34,968 nt of DNA from CAXBDP01 sp963974465 (GTDB lineage Bacteria; Bacteroidota; Bacteroidia; Cytophagales; Cyclobacteriaceae), in NCBI GenBank assembly GCA_049340005.1, contig JBMPIY010000018.1; one strand, 5' to 3'. Shown here one piece after another: positions 8,601 to 16,370 of the stretch. A program made the position numbers and the translations under genes. Positions within the stretch are counted from its first letter, which is position 1. Every line of letters starts with the position of its first letter. The notes under the pieces are model-generated. The model was given only the letters and a program-made list of their open reading frames with translations, did no database searches and was not told the origin of the DNA.

Positions 8601-9080
8601 ATGGGAAGCCTCACGATAATAATAGCCTTAATCCTGATTGGCCTGATTTTGATTGGAGTTGAACTATTCTTAATTCCAGGCACAACTATCGTTGGTATTT
8701 TAGGTTTCTTATTTACAATTGGTGGCGTTATTACTAGCTTCACTACTTTGGGCACCAATATGGGCTTCCTAGTATTAGGCATTAGCATTACAAGTGCTGG
8801 GCTTATGCTTTATTTCGGGTTGAAAGGAAATATTTGGCAAAAATTTTCCCTGAAAGACCAAATCAAAAGTAAATTCAACGAGGATGTTGAATTATTGGTC
8901 AGTATGTCTGAAGAAGGTGAAACTATCTCCGCATTGAGGCCGATGGGAAAGGCAGAGTTTAGAAATGGCATTGTGGAAGTAAGATCAATGGGTGGTTATC
9001 TGCCAACCAATACCAAAGTGCGTGTAATTAAAATTCAAGACAAGATTATAATGGTTGAAGCAATAGCTGATGCCGTCTAA
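8601..9080 (+). CDS. NfeD-family membrane protein (short form, no protease domain)
   Basis: Partner of flotillin-like proteins in membrane microdomains. The 159-residue protein has three membrane helices (about 5-27, 30-50, 53-74) and a C-terminal OB-fold (about 93-156: GETISALRPMGKAEF, VRSMGGYLPTNTKVRVIKI). The N-terminal ClpP-like serine protease domain of full-length NfeD is absent, as in the short NfeD1b/YuaF type. It is followed after 27 bases by floA, and this gene pair is conserved across bacteria. It sits close behind proS, which may be coincidental readthrough. Confidence 0.9.
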   Translation: MGSLTIIIALILIGLILIGVELFLIPGTTIVGILGFLFTIGGVITSFTTLGTNMGFLVLGISITSAGLMLYFGLKGNIWQKFSLKDQIKSKFNEDVELLVSMSEEGETISALRPMGKAEFRNGIVEVRSMGGYLPTNTKVRVIKIQDKIIMVEAIADAV

Positions 9081-9107
9081 CAAGTATAAATCAAAATCGA
9101 GTTTATT

Positions 9108-10109
9108 ATGGAATTAGCTTTATTAATATTGGCGATAGTCATCGCCATTTTTGTCTTCTTGTATTTTGTTCCGCTAAATCTTTGGATTACAGCGCAGTTT
9201 TCTAACGTCAAAGTTGGTTTATTCGAGCTGGTATTTATGCGAATAAGAAAGGTTCCGCCAGGAATAATTGTTGGTTCGATGATTACCGCGATAAAAGCAG
9301 GATTGGATGTGACTACTTCTGAACTTGAAACGCATTATTTGGCGGGAGGTAATGTGCCAACGGTAATAAAGGCGTTAATTTCAGCGGATAAGGCAAACAT
9401 TAAACTCACATTCAAACAAGCTACGGCAATCGATTTGGCTGGTAGAGATGTATTTCAAGCAGTTCAAATATCTGTAAATCCTAAAGTAATTAATACGCCA
9501 AATGTAGCTGCTGTTGCTGCTGATGGTATTCAGCTAATTGCTAAAGCAAGAGTTACTGTAAGAGCTAATATAGCCCAACTTGTTGGTGGTGCTGGTGAGG
9601 AAACGATCTTGGCAAGAGTAGGTGAAGGTATTGTAACATCAATTGGTTCTTCTAAGTCGCATAAAGATGTACTTCAAAACCCTGATGAAATTTCAAAGCT
9701 TGTGTTGTCTAGAGGACTTGATGCAGGTACAGCCTTCGAAATATTATCGATAGATATTGCAGATGTAGATGTAGGATCCAATATTGGAGCCAAGCTTCAA
9801 ATTGACCAAGCTAATGCCGACTTGAAAGTAGCCGAAGCTAAGGCTGAAGAAAGAAGAGCAATGGCAGTAGCACAAGAGCAAGAAATGAAAGCGAAATCAC
9901 AAGAAGCAAGAGCTAATGTGATCCAAGCTGAAGCAGAAATTCCTAAAGCAATTGCAGATGCATTCAGAAGTGGGAATCTTGGTGTAATGGATTACTACCG
10001 CATGCAAAACATTCAAGCTGATACAGATATGAGAGATTCAATATCCGGTGGATCGGATAAGGATAAGCCTTCATCAGGAGGAGGCAGTAAAGGAAGCTCA
10101 CAGAAATAA
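9108..10109 (+). CDS. floA: Flotillin-like protein FloA (SPFH/UPF0365)
   Basis: Scaffold protein of functional membrane microdomains. Residues 3-21 are a single hydrophobic anchor, followed by the UPF0365 signature region (KVPPGIIVGSMITAIKAGLD, about 48-67) and the SPFH body to about 225. Residues 228-290 are an Ala/Glu/Lys-rich coiled coil (VAEAKAEERRAMAVAQEQEM). The end is a low-complexity Gly/Ser/Lys tail (about 313-333). The length of 333 is typical. It ends 17 bases before a very strong hairpin terminator. It is paired with the preceding nfeD, as in Bacillus yqfA loci. One GCGGGAGG octamer lies in it at 9342, encoding Ala-Gly-Gly. Confidence 0.95.
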   Translation: MELALLILAIVIAIFVFLYFVPLNLWITAQFSNVKVGLFELVFMRIRKVPPGIIVGSMITAIKAGLDVTTSELETHYLAGGNVPTVIKALISADKANIKLTFKQATAIDLAGRDVFQAVQISVNPKVINTPNVAAVAADGIQLIAKARVTVRANIAQLVGGAGEETILARVGEGIVTSIGSSKSHKDVLQNPDEISKLVLSRGLDAGTAFEILSIDIADVDVGSNIGAKLQIDQANADLKVAEAKAEERRAMAVAQEQEMKAKSQEARANVIQAEAEIPKAIADAFRSGNLGVMDYYRMQNIQADTDMRDSISGGSDKDKPSSGGGSKGSSQK

Positions 10110-10126
10110 ATGATAATAATCCTCCA

Positions 10127-10166
10127 AAAACACAAAACCCATCTAAGAGGATGGGTTTTGTGTTTT
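10127..10166. terminator. Strong bidirectional terminator between floA and hemA
   Basis: A perfect 17-bp stem: left arm 10127-10143 (CACAAAACCCATC core), 6-nt loop TAAGAG, right arm 10150-10166. A-rich and T-rich ends on both sides suit termination of both convergent genes. Confidence 0.92.
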
Positions 10167-10193
10167 ATATCTATTTTAAACTAATTTCAGGGA

Positions 10194-11459
10194 TTACTTA
10201 ACCGGAGTTTTTTCCAAATCAAATAGCTCATTAAGCACATCGATCAGATTCTCAGGGTCTCCTCTTCTGCAGGCAGCTTTTAATTGAAGCACAGGTAGTT
10301 TGATGATTTTCTGCATCATGCTCTTAGTTACCTTCTCAATTATTTCAGCTTCTTTTTTATTGGCATTCTTGAGGTAGCGAGCCAATTCTTCTTGCCTGAT
10401 AGATTCTAAGGCATCTTTGATTTTGTGAATGGTTGGCGAAACCACCATTTCTCTATCCCATTCATTAAATTCGGCCAAAGCTTCTTCCATGATGGACTCA
10501 ACCAATGGAATAGATGCTAATCGATTATCTTGAACCTCGGTTACTTTCGATTGTATATGATCAATATTATAAACGAAAGCACCACTGATAGATTCTACAT
10601 CGCTACTCACGCTACGAGGTACGGATAAGTCTATGAAAAATTTGAATGCATCGATTCCTCCCGCTTTTTCTATTAAAGCCGGATTGATCAGCGGAGTATT
10701 CATATTTACAGAAGACACTACAACGTGCGCTTCTTTAATTCCTTTTTCTAGCTCTTCGAAAGGAAGAACTTTAAAACCACAACTTTCAGCTAATTCCTCA
10801 GCTGTAGATAAAGTTCTATTGCAGATAACCACATTTTCAGTTTCAAGCTTAGTAAGATTTTTACACAAATCTGTACCAATCTCTCCCAAACCGATTACCA
10901 AAATATTTGGATTGTGGATATTACTTGTAAGCTCTTCTATAAGCTCAGCTGCTGCGTAGGACACTGAAGCTGCACCATCTCTAAATGGTGTTTCTTGAAC
11001 CACTCTCTTGTTGGTGAAAAATACAGTATGCATTAATCTGTGCATAAAAGGTCCAGCCAACTGTGCATCCGCAGTCCACTGATAAGCGCGTTTTACCTGG
11101 TTGGATATTTGCATATCCCCAACAACCAACGCTTCTAAACCAAGGCTAACACGGAATAGATGACGAACTGCGGCTTCACCTTCTAGCTTTTTGAAATAGC
11201 TTGTGATATCATCTTTAGGCGAAAAACCTTTAGTAATACAAAGTAAACCAATAAGTTGGTCGCTTAAATCGATGTCGGATAAATAGTGAAATTCAGTTCT
11301 ATTGCAAGTAGAAATAATTAAAATTTCCTGGCAAACACCTTGATCCTTAACGAACTGCAAAATTGAACGAGTCTCATCTTCACTAAGAGAAACAATTTCT
11401 CTCAACTCCACTGGAGCTTCCTTATAACTGATGCCTATGTTCCTAAAGATTCCTTTCAT
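10194..11459 (-). CDS. hemA: Glutamyl-tRNA reductase
   Basis: First committed step of C5-pathway tetrapyrrole synthesis: reduces glutamyl-tRNA to glutamate-1-semialdehyde with NADPH. The catalytic Cys is C52 in STCNRTEF. The substrate-domain helix is GLEALVVGDMQISNQVKRAY (family GLxSxVxGExQIxGQVK, here more diverged). The nucleotide-binding motif is VIGLGEIG, followed by VVICNRT. The helical dimerisation domain occupies roughly the last 110 residues (KLPVLQLKAACRRGD). I chose ATG at 11459 (MKGIFRNIGISYKEAP); an upstream GTG at 11465 would add two residues. No other hem genes are adjacent. The upstream 293-base gap also serves the divergent HhH gene. Confidence 0.95.
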   Translation of the reverse strand: MKGIFRNIGISYKEAPVELREIVSLSEDETRSILQFVKDQGVCQEILIISTCNRTEFHYLSDIDLSDQLIGLLCITKGFSPKDDITSYFKKLEGEAAVRHLFRVSLGLEALVVGDMQISNQVKRAYQWTADAQLAGPFMHRLMHTVFFTNKRVVQETPFRDGAASVSYAAAELIEELTSNIHNPNILVIGLGEIGTDLCKNLTKLETENVVICNRTLSTAEELAESCGFKVLPFEELEKGIKEAHVVVSSVNMNTPLINPALIEKAGGIDAFKFFIDLSVPRSVSSDVESISGAFVYNIDHIQSKVTEVQDNRLASIPLVESIMEEALAEFNEWDREMVVSPTIHKIKDALESIRQEELARYLKNANKKEAEIIEKVTKSMMQKIIKLPVLQLKAACRRGDPENLIDVLNELFDLEKTPVK

Positions 11460-11476
11460 ATACACTAAAATCGATG

Positions 11477-11484
11477 CAAAAATA
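11477..11484 (-). promoter_or_regulatory. Candidate -7 box of the hemA promoter
   Basis: On the minus strand it reads TATTTTTG, an exact TAnnTTTG match, 18-25 bases before the hemA ATG. The -33 position holds a T-rich stretch (TTTTATTG) rather than a clean TTTG. The leader would be very short. Confidence 0.4.
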
Positions 11485-11752
11485 ATTGGCTAATTCCATC
11501 AATAAAAACCAAGCTGGTTGTTTAGAATTATTCCAAATTAGATTAAGCTAAGTATGCACAAACTTAAGCTATTTACTTCTGCCAAAAGCTGATATTAATC
11601 AGGCTTTGAAACAACTTTTGAAATTCCTTAAAAGTTCGGGTTTTACTTCCTTTACTTACTGTTCTGATTTTTTATTATATTCCCTTTTCATAATTGCTTG
11701 ATTTATAGATTGAGTACGGCTATTCTGATTTCAAATACTTATAAATTGTAAT
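11485..11752. other. Intergenic region between divergent hemA and HhH gene
   Basis: AT-rich with no open frame worth calling. It must contain the promoter of the rightward gene at 11753, but I see no exact TAnnTTTG box near it. A small inverted repeat ACCA-AGC-TGGT lies near 11508-11518. Nothing else stands out. Confidence 0.6.
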
Positions 11753-12748
11753 ATGAAGTCATATCTATTTTGGATATTATCTGGAGTTCAAGATTTGTTT
11801 GGTGTAAGTCGCAAGCAAGCCAAAGGAATTCTAGTATTGCAATTTCTAATTCTGCTAATGCTGATTAGTCCAATTATCTTCTCTTTATTTATTCCTAGAA
11901 GTAATGAAGAAATTGCTCATGAAGACGAAATACTCCTAAATGAATTGATTGCTAAATGGGAAACGATGGAGGAAGTGAAACAAGAGGATTTTCCAACTTT
12001 TATAACCAGCCAATCTGAGCCTTCTTATTTCCTGTTCGATCCAAACGAAGCAAGTCAAGATGAATTGGTAAGTCTGGGTTTTCCAGGCTGGCTTGCGGAG
12101 CGTTTGATCAATTTCAGAAATGCGGGAGGAAGTTTTAAGGTAAAAACAGACATCAAGAATGTGTATGGATTACAGGACTGGTTGTATGATAGGATCGAAG
12201 ATTACATTCAGCTTCCAGAGGAAATTGATTATGAAAATGTTTCAGAGGTAGCAGAAAATAAGGAATCTGAAAATACTAAAAGTGAGAAATTTGAAGAAGA
12301 TATAAATAAAGAAGTTGAACCCGACCTCCCGCTTTTATTGGATATTAATTTGGCCGATTCTACTGAACTTCAAACTATTCGAGGAATAGGGCCAGCGTAT
12401 TCATCCCGTATTGTTCGATTTCGAGATATTCTAGGTGGATTTGCAAGTATTGAGCAGCTAAAAGAAGTTTATGGGCTTACAGAAGAAACCTATGAAGCAA
12501 TCAAGCCACACATTATAATAGGAGAAGAATTTGAACTCAAAAAGCTATCGATAAATTCAGCCGATCAAGCTCAACTTTCGGCTCATCCATATATAAGCTA
12601 CAATACAGCGAGAGCACTTGTAAATTATCGAAAGCAACATGGCAACTTCCAAAGTTTAGAAGACTTAAGCTTTGTTAAAGTGCTCTCAGATTCAGTTATA
12701 AATAAAATCGCACCATATTTAGACTTCACGATAAATGAAAATCCTTAG
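11753..12748 (+). CDS. Membrane-anchored helix-hairpin-helix protein with three HhH repeats (ComEA-like)
   Basis: Predicted DNA-binding protein anchored in the inner membrane. One membrane helix (about 26-47) is followed by an acidic linker and three related HhH units: 95-153 (FDPNEASQDELVSLGFPGWL), 196-254 (DINLADSTELQTIRGIGPAY) and 265-324 (SINSADQAQLSAHPYISYNT). The middle repeat has the classic GIGPAYSSRI turn (211-220). Units one and two are separated by a Glu/Lys-rich stretch (157-190). ComEA proteins bind incoming DNA during transformation, but in Bacteroidota these multi-repeat relatives are functionally untested. The gene overlaps the NAD(P)HX repair gene by 14 nt. It carries two copies of GCGGGAGG, one on each strand (12122 and 12325). 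Confidence 0.85.
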   Translation: MKSYLFWILSGVQDLFGVSRKQAKGILVLQFLILLMLISPIIFSLFIPRSNEEIAHEDEILLNELIAKWETMEEVKQEDFPTFITSQSEPSYFLFDPNEASQDELVSLGFPGWLAERLINFRNAGGSFKVKTDIKNVYGLQDWLYDRIEDYIQLPEEIDYENVSEVAENKESENTKSEKFEEDINKEVEPDLPLLLDINLADSTELQTIRGIGPAYSSRIVRFRDILGGFASIEQLKEVYGLTEETYEAIKPHIIIGEEFELKKLSINSADQAQLSAHPYISYNTARALVNYRKQHGNFQSLEDLSFVKVLSDSVINKIAPYLDFTINENP

Positions 12749-14228
12749 CTCAGAACAGATAAAACAGGCTGACCAGCACACCATAAAAAATGAACCTATT
12801 TCCTCGATAGATTTGATGGAAAGGGCTTCAATCGCATTCGTGGATGAATTTTTCAAGTTCTTTCCAAATCTGCAACCTACTTATATTCTGTGTGGTAAAG
12901 GAAATAATGGTGGTGATGGCCTTGCAATCGCTCGAATGCTCAGCCAAATGCACAGAGAGGTACACGTTTGTATAATTGACATTGCGGAGGAATCTTCATT
13001 TGATTTTCAATTAAACTATAGCCGACTTCCAAAAGAAATACAAGTTTATTACTGTAAGTCTGCCAATGAGCTAATTCCTCCCGCATCCGATAGCTTGGTG
13101 ATTGATGCCATATTTGGTATTGGCTTAAGCAGACCATTGGAAGGAAAATTTGAGGAAATAATTAAGGCAGTAAACAAATGGCCAAACAAAAAAATCGCTG
13201 TGGATATTGCCTCAGGCTTGTTTGCAGATTCTTCTTCTCAAGGCCGTTCAAAATTGAAAGTAGATGTAACTATTTCGTTTCAACTGCCGAAAATGGCTTT
13301 TTTCATGCCCGAAAATGATGAAAATGTTGGTGAATGGACAATAGTTGACATCGGCCTTGATAATGATTTTATTCAATCTCAAAGCTCCGATTACACATTG
13401 TTGAGGCGGGAGGATATAAAAATGATTTTGCCTCAAAGAAATAAATTTTCTCATAAAGGTAATTTCGGTCATGCAATGATATTTGCTGGTTCACTTGGTA
13501 AAATTGGTGCAGCAATCTTGGCTGGAAAAGCTTGTCTGAGATCTGGCGTAGGTTTACTCACCATGCACATTCCTAGATGCGGTTACGATGCAATTCAGAG
13601 TACCTTGCCAGAAGCTATGGTTCAACAAGATTCTGCTCACGAGTGGCTATCAAGTTTGGGCTCGCTTGATGCATATTCAGCCATTGGAATTGGACCTGGA
13701 ATTGGGCAGCATTTAGAAACTGCCAGTTTATTGAGCGACCTTTTAAATAAATTTCAAGGAAAATTAGTCTTAGATGCGGATGCTTTAAATATTTTTTCTG
13801 TAAATCGACACCTTTTTGAGGTGCTCCCAAAAAAATCTATTTTAACTCCACACCCTGGCGAATTCAAAAGAATGGTTGGCGAATGGAGTAATGATTTTGA
13901 AAAACTCGAAAAGCAAAAAGCCTTTTCCAAACGCTATAATGTCATTGTAATTTTAAAAGGAGCTCATACAACTATTTCTGACGTTGATGGCCATATTTAT
14001 TTCAATAGTACTGGAAATCCTGGAATGGCAAAAGGCGGAAGTGGCGATGTTTTAACAGGAATTATCACTGCTTTTTTGGCGCAGGGATTGGCAGAAATTG
14101 ATGCGGCAATCTTGGCAGTTTATGTTCACGGGCTTGCTGGAGATTTGGCAAATGAAGAATTTGGAGAGAAAAGTATGTTGCCCAGCGATTTAATTGCTCA
14201 AATTCCATTTGCTTTTAAGGAACTTTAA
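12735..14228 (+). CDS. nnr: Bifunctional NAD(P)H-hydrate epimerase / ADP-dependent dehydratase
   Basis: Repairs hydrated NAD(P)H: the N-terminal YjeF_N domain epimerises NAD(P)HX and the C-terminal ribokinase-like domain dehydrates the S form using ADP. The N-domain (1-215) has CGKGNNGGDGLAIARML (53-69), IDAIFGIGLSRPLEG and AVDIASGL. The C-domain (about 235-497) has HKGNFGHAMIFAGS, GIGPGIG, LDADALN, LTPHPGEF and the dehydratase signature GNPGMAKGGSGDVLTG (427-442). The length of 497 is normal. It starts inside the HhH gene, so the pair is translationally coupled. Two GCGGGAGG octamers (13077 antisense, 13406 sense) lie in it. Confidence 0.96.
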   Translation: MKILSSEQIKQADQHTIKNEPISSIDLMERASIAFVDEFFKFFPNLQPTYILCGKGNNGGDGLAIARMLSQMHREVHVCIIDIAEESSFDFQLNYSRLPKEIQVYYCKSANELIPPASDSLVIDAIFGIGLSRPLEGKFEEIIKAVNKWPNKKIAVDIASGLFADSSSQGRSKLKVDVTISFQLPKMAFFMPENDENVGEWTIVDIGLDNDFIQSQSSDYTLLRREDIKMILPQRNKFSHKGNFGHAMIFAGSLGKIGAAILAGKACLRSGVGLLTMHIPRCGYDAIQSTLPEAMVQQDSAHEWLSSLGSLDAYSAIGIGPGIGQHLETASLLSDLLNKFQGKLVLDADALNIFSVNRHLFEVLPKKSILTPHPGEFKRMVGEWSNDFEKLEKQKAFSKRYNVIVILKGAHTTISDVDGHIYFNSTGNPGMAKGGSGDVLTGIITAFLAQGLAEIDAAILAVYVHGLAGDLANEEFGEKSMLPSDLIAQIPFAFKEL

Positions 14229-14254
14229 ATTTACTTTTATTTCAACCTTTGGGT

Positions 14255-14274
14255 GGGTTAACCCGTTATAACGG
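14255..14274. repeat. Two overlapping perfect palindromes
   Basis: GGGTTAACCC (14255-14264) overlaps CCGTTATAACGG (14263-14274) by two bases. They lie in the 78-base gap before the small secreted-protein gene, 33 bases ahead of its ATG, where an operator could sit. There is no T-tract to suggest a terminator. Confidence 0.5.
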
Positions 14275-14306
14275 AAGCTTGGTTTGAAAATTGTATAGAA
14301 TTATTT

Positions 14307-14669
14307 ATGATTAAAAAGTTGTCCATATTGGTTGTTTGTTTTTGTTTCTTCTTCATCGGAAGTACTCAAGCCCAGTCTGCTATGAACAATACTAATCAGA
14401 ATACGGTCAATTCGAAAATTGAAGTAAAGGCTTATCCCAACCCAGTGGTGGATGAGTTAAATATCGAAACACCAGAAGGAATGAAAGTTGAAGATTTAAG
14501 TATTAGAATTTTCAGCCTGATTGGCACAGAAATGAAAATCTCTAAGGAAGTAGAGAATTCTCGTAAATTAAGAATCGATGTAAAGAACTTTCCTCCTGGA
14601 TATTATCTGATAAGTGTAAGAGATGAAGTAAGTCGAAAGACGGATTCTATGAGAATATTAAAGAAATAA
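14307..14669 (+). CDS. Small secreted protein consisting of a T9SS type A sorting domain
   Basis: The 120-residue protein has a signal peptide (1-22, cleavage at TQA|QSA), a short Asn/Gln-rich spacer (24-36) and then a C-terminal sorting domain over almost all the rest. Hallmarks are YPNPVVDELNIE (43-54), IRIFSLIGTEM, LRIDVKNFPPGYYLISV and the terminal RILKK. In ordinary cargo this domain is an appendage of 70-90 residues on a large enzyme or adhesin that directs type IX export. Here no cargo is attached, so the protein is either a minimal secreted peptide or a remnant. The gene is flanked by its own terminator and by two palindromes upstream, which argues for real expression. Confidence 0.8.
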   Translation: MIKKLSILVVCFCFFFIGSTQAQSAMNNTNQNTVNSKIEVKAYPNPVVDELNIETPEGMKVEDLSIRIFSLIGTEMKISKEVENSRKLRIDVKNFPPGYYLISVRDEVSRKTDSMRILKK

Positions 14670-14697
14670 AAAGGCTACCCGATCGAGTAGCCTTTTT
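14668..14697. terminator. Bidirectional terminator between the sorting-domain gene and asnS
   Basis: An 11-bp stem AAAAAGGCTAC (14668-14678) / GTAGCCTTTTT (14687-14697) with loop CCGATCGA. T-tracts flank it on both strands, so it serves both convergent genes. Confidence 0.9.
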
Positions 14698-14702
14698 TGA
14701 TA

Positions 14703-16154
14703 TTAGAATTCCGCATTTTTAGGAGTCCTTGGGAATGCAATCACATCTCTGATATTCGTCATTCCAGTAACAAATAGCACCAACCTCTCAAAACCTAAAC
14801 CAAAGCCGGCATGTGGTGCTGTACCGAATTTTCGAGTTTCTAAGTACCACCAAAGCTCATCTTCTTCCACATGCATCTCTTTCATGCGAGCTTGTAGTTT
14901 ATCCAATCTTTCCTCCCGCTGGGAACCACCTATGATTTCGCCAATGCCTGGAAATAATACATCCATGGCTCTTACTGTTTTCTCATCTTCATTCATTCGC
15001 ATGTAAAATGCTTTGATATCTTTTGGGTAATCAGTTAAAATCACTGGCTTTTTGAAATGCTTTTCCACTAAGAACCGCTCATGCTCGGATTGTAAATCAG
15101 CTCCCCATTCCTCAATTAAATAAGCAAATTTCTTCTTTTTATTTGGCTTTGAGTTTCTCAAAATTTCAATTGCTTCTGTATAGGTAAGCCTTTGGAATTC
15201 ATTTTCAGCTACAAAGCTGAGTCTTTCCAATAATGATAGCTCACTTCTTTCTTCTTGCTTTTTGCCTTGGTCTTCATCCAGAGCTCTCTTGTTTAAGAAT
15301 TCCAAATCATCTTGGCAATTGTCTAAAGCATATTTCACCAGATATCTTAAGAATTCTTCTGCTAAATCCATATTGTCTTTCAAATCATAGAAAGCCATTT
15401 CCGGCTCTATCATCCAAAATTCAGCAAGGTGTCTGGTAGTATTGGAGTTTTCTGCGCGGAAAGTTGGTCCAAAAGTGTAGACATCAGACAATGCCAATGC
15501 ACCGAGTTCAGCTTCTAATTGACCACTTACAGTAAGGTTGGTTTCTTTTCCGAAGAAATCTTTTTCATAGTCGATGCCACCATCATCTGTCAAAGGCGGT
15601 TTCTTTATGTCAAGGGTCGTGACCTTAAACATGGCTCCGGCGCCTTCTGCATCAGAGCCGGTGATAATCGGCGTATTGATATAATAAAACCCCTTATCGT
15701 TGAAGAATTTGTGTACGGCAAATGCCAATGTATGTCTTACTCGCATTACTGCACTAAAAGTAGATGTGCGCGGACGCAAATGAGCAATTTCTCTAAGGAA
15801 CTCTAGTGAATGCTTTTTAGGCTGCAATGGATATTTTTCAGGGTCAGCAGTTCCTAGGATTTCTAGTGACTCTATGGCTAATTCTACAGATTGGCCTTGA
15901 CCTTGGGATTGAACCAGTGAACCAAATACACTTATACAAGCGCCAGTATTCACTAATTTGAGATCATTTGCATTGAGTATGCTGGGATCGCCTACCAACT
16001 GCAAATTATTAATGGTGGAGCCATCATTAAGATTAATAAAAACAACATTTTTGTTCTCACGCTTAGTTCTCACCCAGCCTTTTACTAATACTTTCTGGCC
16101 TACAGAAAACTCCTGCAGCACTAATTTGATCTTAGTTCGTTTTGTTGCTTCCAC
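14703..16154 (-). CDS. asnS: Asparaginyl-tRNA synthetase
   Basis: Class II synthetase charging tRNA-Asn, 483 residues. The N-terminal OB-fold anticodon-binding domain is at about 15-115 (VLVKGWVRTKRENKNVVFI, NDGSTINNLQLV). The catalytic core carries motif 2 (FGPTFRAENSNTTRHLAEFW) and motif 3 (GFGLGFERLVLF, 450-461), ending in the family tail FPRTPKNAEF. The AsnRS rather than AspRS assignment rests on EPEMAF after motif 2 and on the C-terminus. The start is GTG at 16154 (then EATKRTKIKLVL), consistent with relatives; no better ATG is near. It diverges from rpoN across 216 bases. Confidence 0.96.
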   Translation of the reverse strand: MEATKRTKIKLVLQEFSVGQKVLVKGWVRTKRENKNVVFINLNDGSTINNLQLVGDPSILNANDLKLVNTGACISVFGSLVQSQGQGQSVELAIESLEILGTADPEKYPLQPKKHSLEFLREIAHLRPRTSTFSAVMRVRHTLAFAVHKFFNDKGFYYINTPIITGSDAEGAGAMFKVTTLDIKKPPLTDDGGIDYEKDFFGKETNLTVSGQLEAELGALALSDVYTFGPTFRAENSNTTRHLAEFWMIEPEMAFYDLKDNMDLAEEFLRYLVKYALDNCQDDLEFLNKRALDEDQGKKQEERSELSLLERLSFVAENEFQRLTYTEAIEILRNSKPNKKKKFAYLIEEWGADLQSEHERFLVEKHFKKPVILTDYPKDIKAFYMRMNEDEKTVRAMDVLFPGIGEIIGGSQREERLDKLQARMKEMHVEEDELWWYLETRKFGTAPHAGFGLGFERLVLFVTGMTNIRDVIAFPRTPKNAEF

Positions 16155-16370
16155 CTTTTCGGTTTTTTTTCGTTAGAAATTAATACAAGAATTTTTAAAA
16201 TGCCTCTTTATGGCATATTTTATGAATATCGAAGAACATTTGATGAATGTCTTGATTGATCATAAAATTCAAATGCAAAAAAACGATAATTAAGTGTCAT
16301 AGTCAAAGAACAAAGATTTTATAATAACTTTACAGTAAGGAATTCGCCTTAGTATTGTCAGTTTAGATTT
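16155..16370. other. Intergenic region between divergent asnS and rpoN
   Basis: AT-rich. It contains a small inverted repeat TGCC/GGCA around 16201-16216 (in ATGCCTCTTTATGGCAT) and a near-match to the -7 box, TAACTTTA, about 40 bases ahead of rpoN. No open reading frame is supported. Confidence 0.5.
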
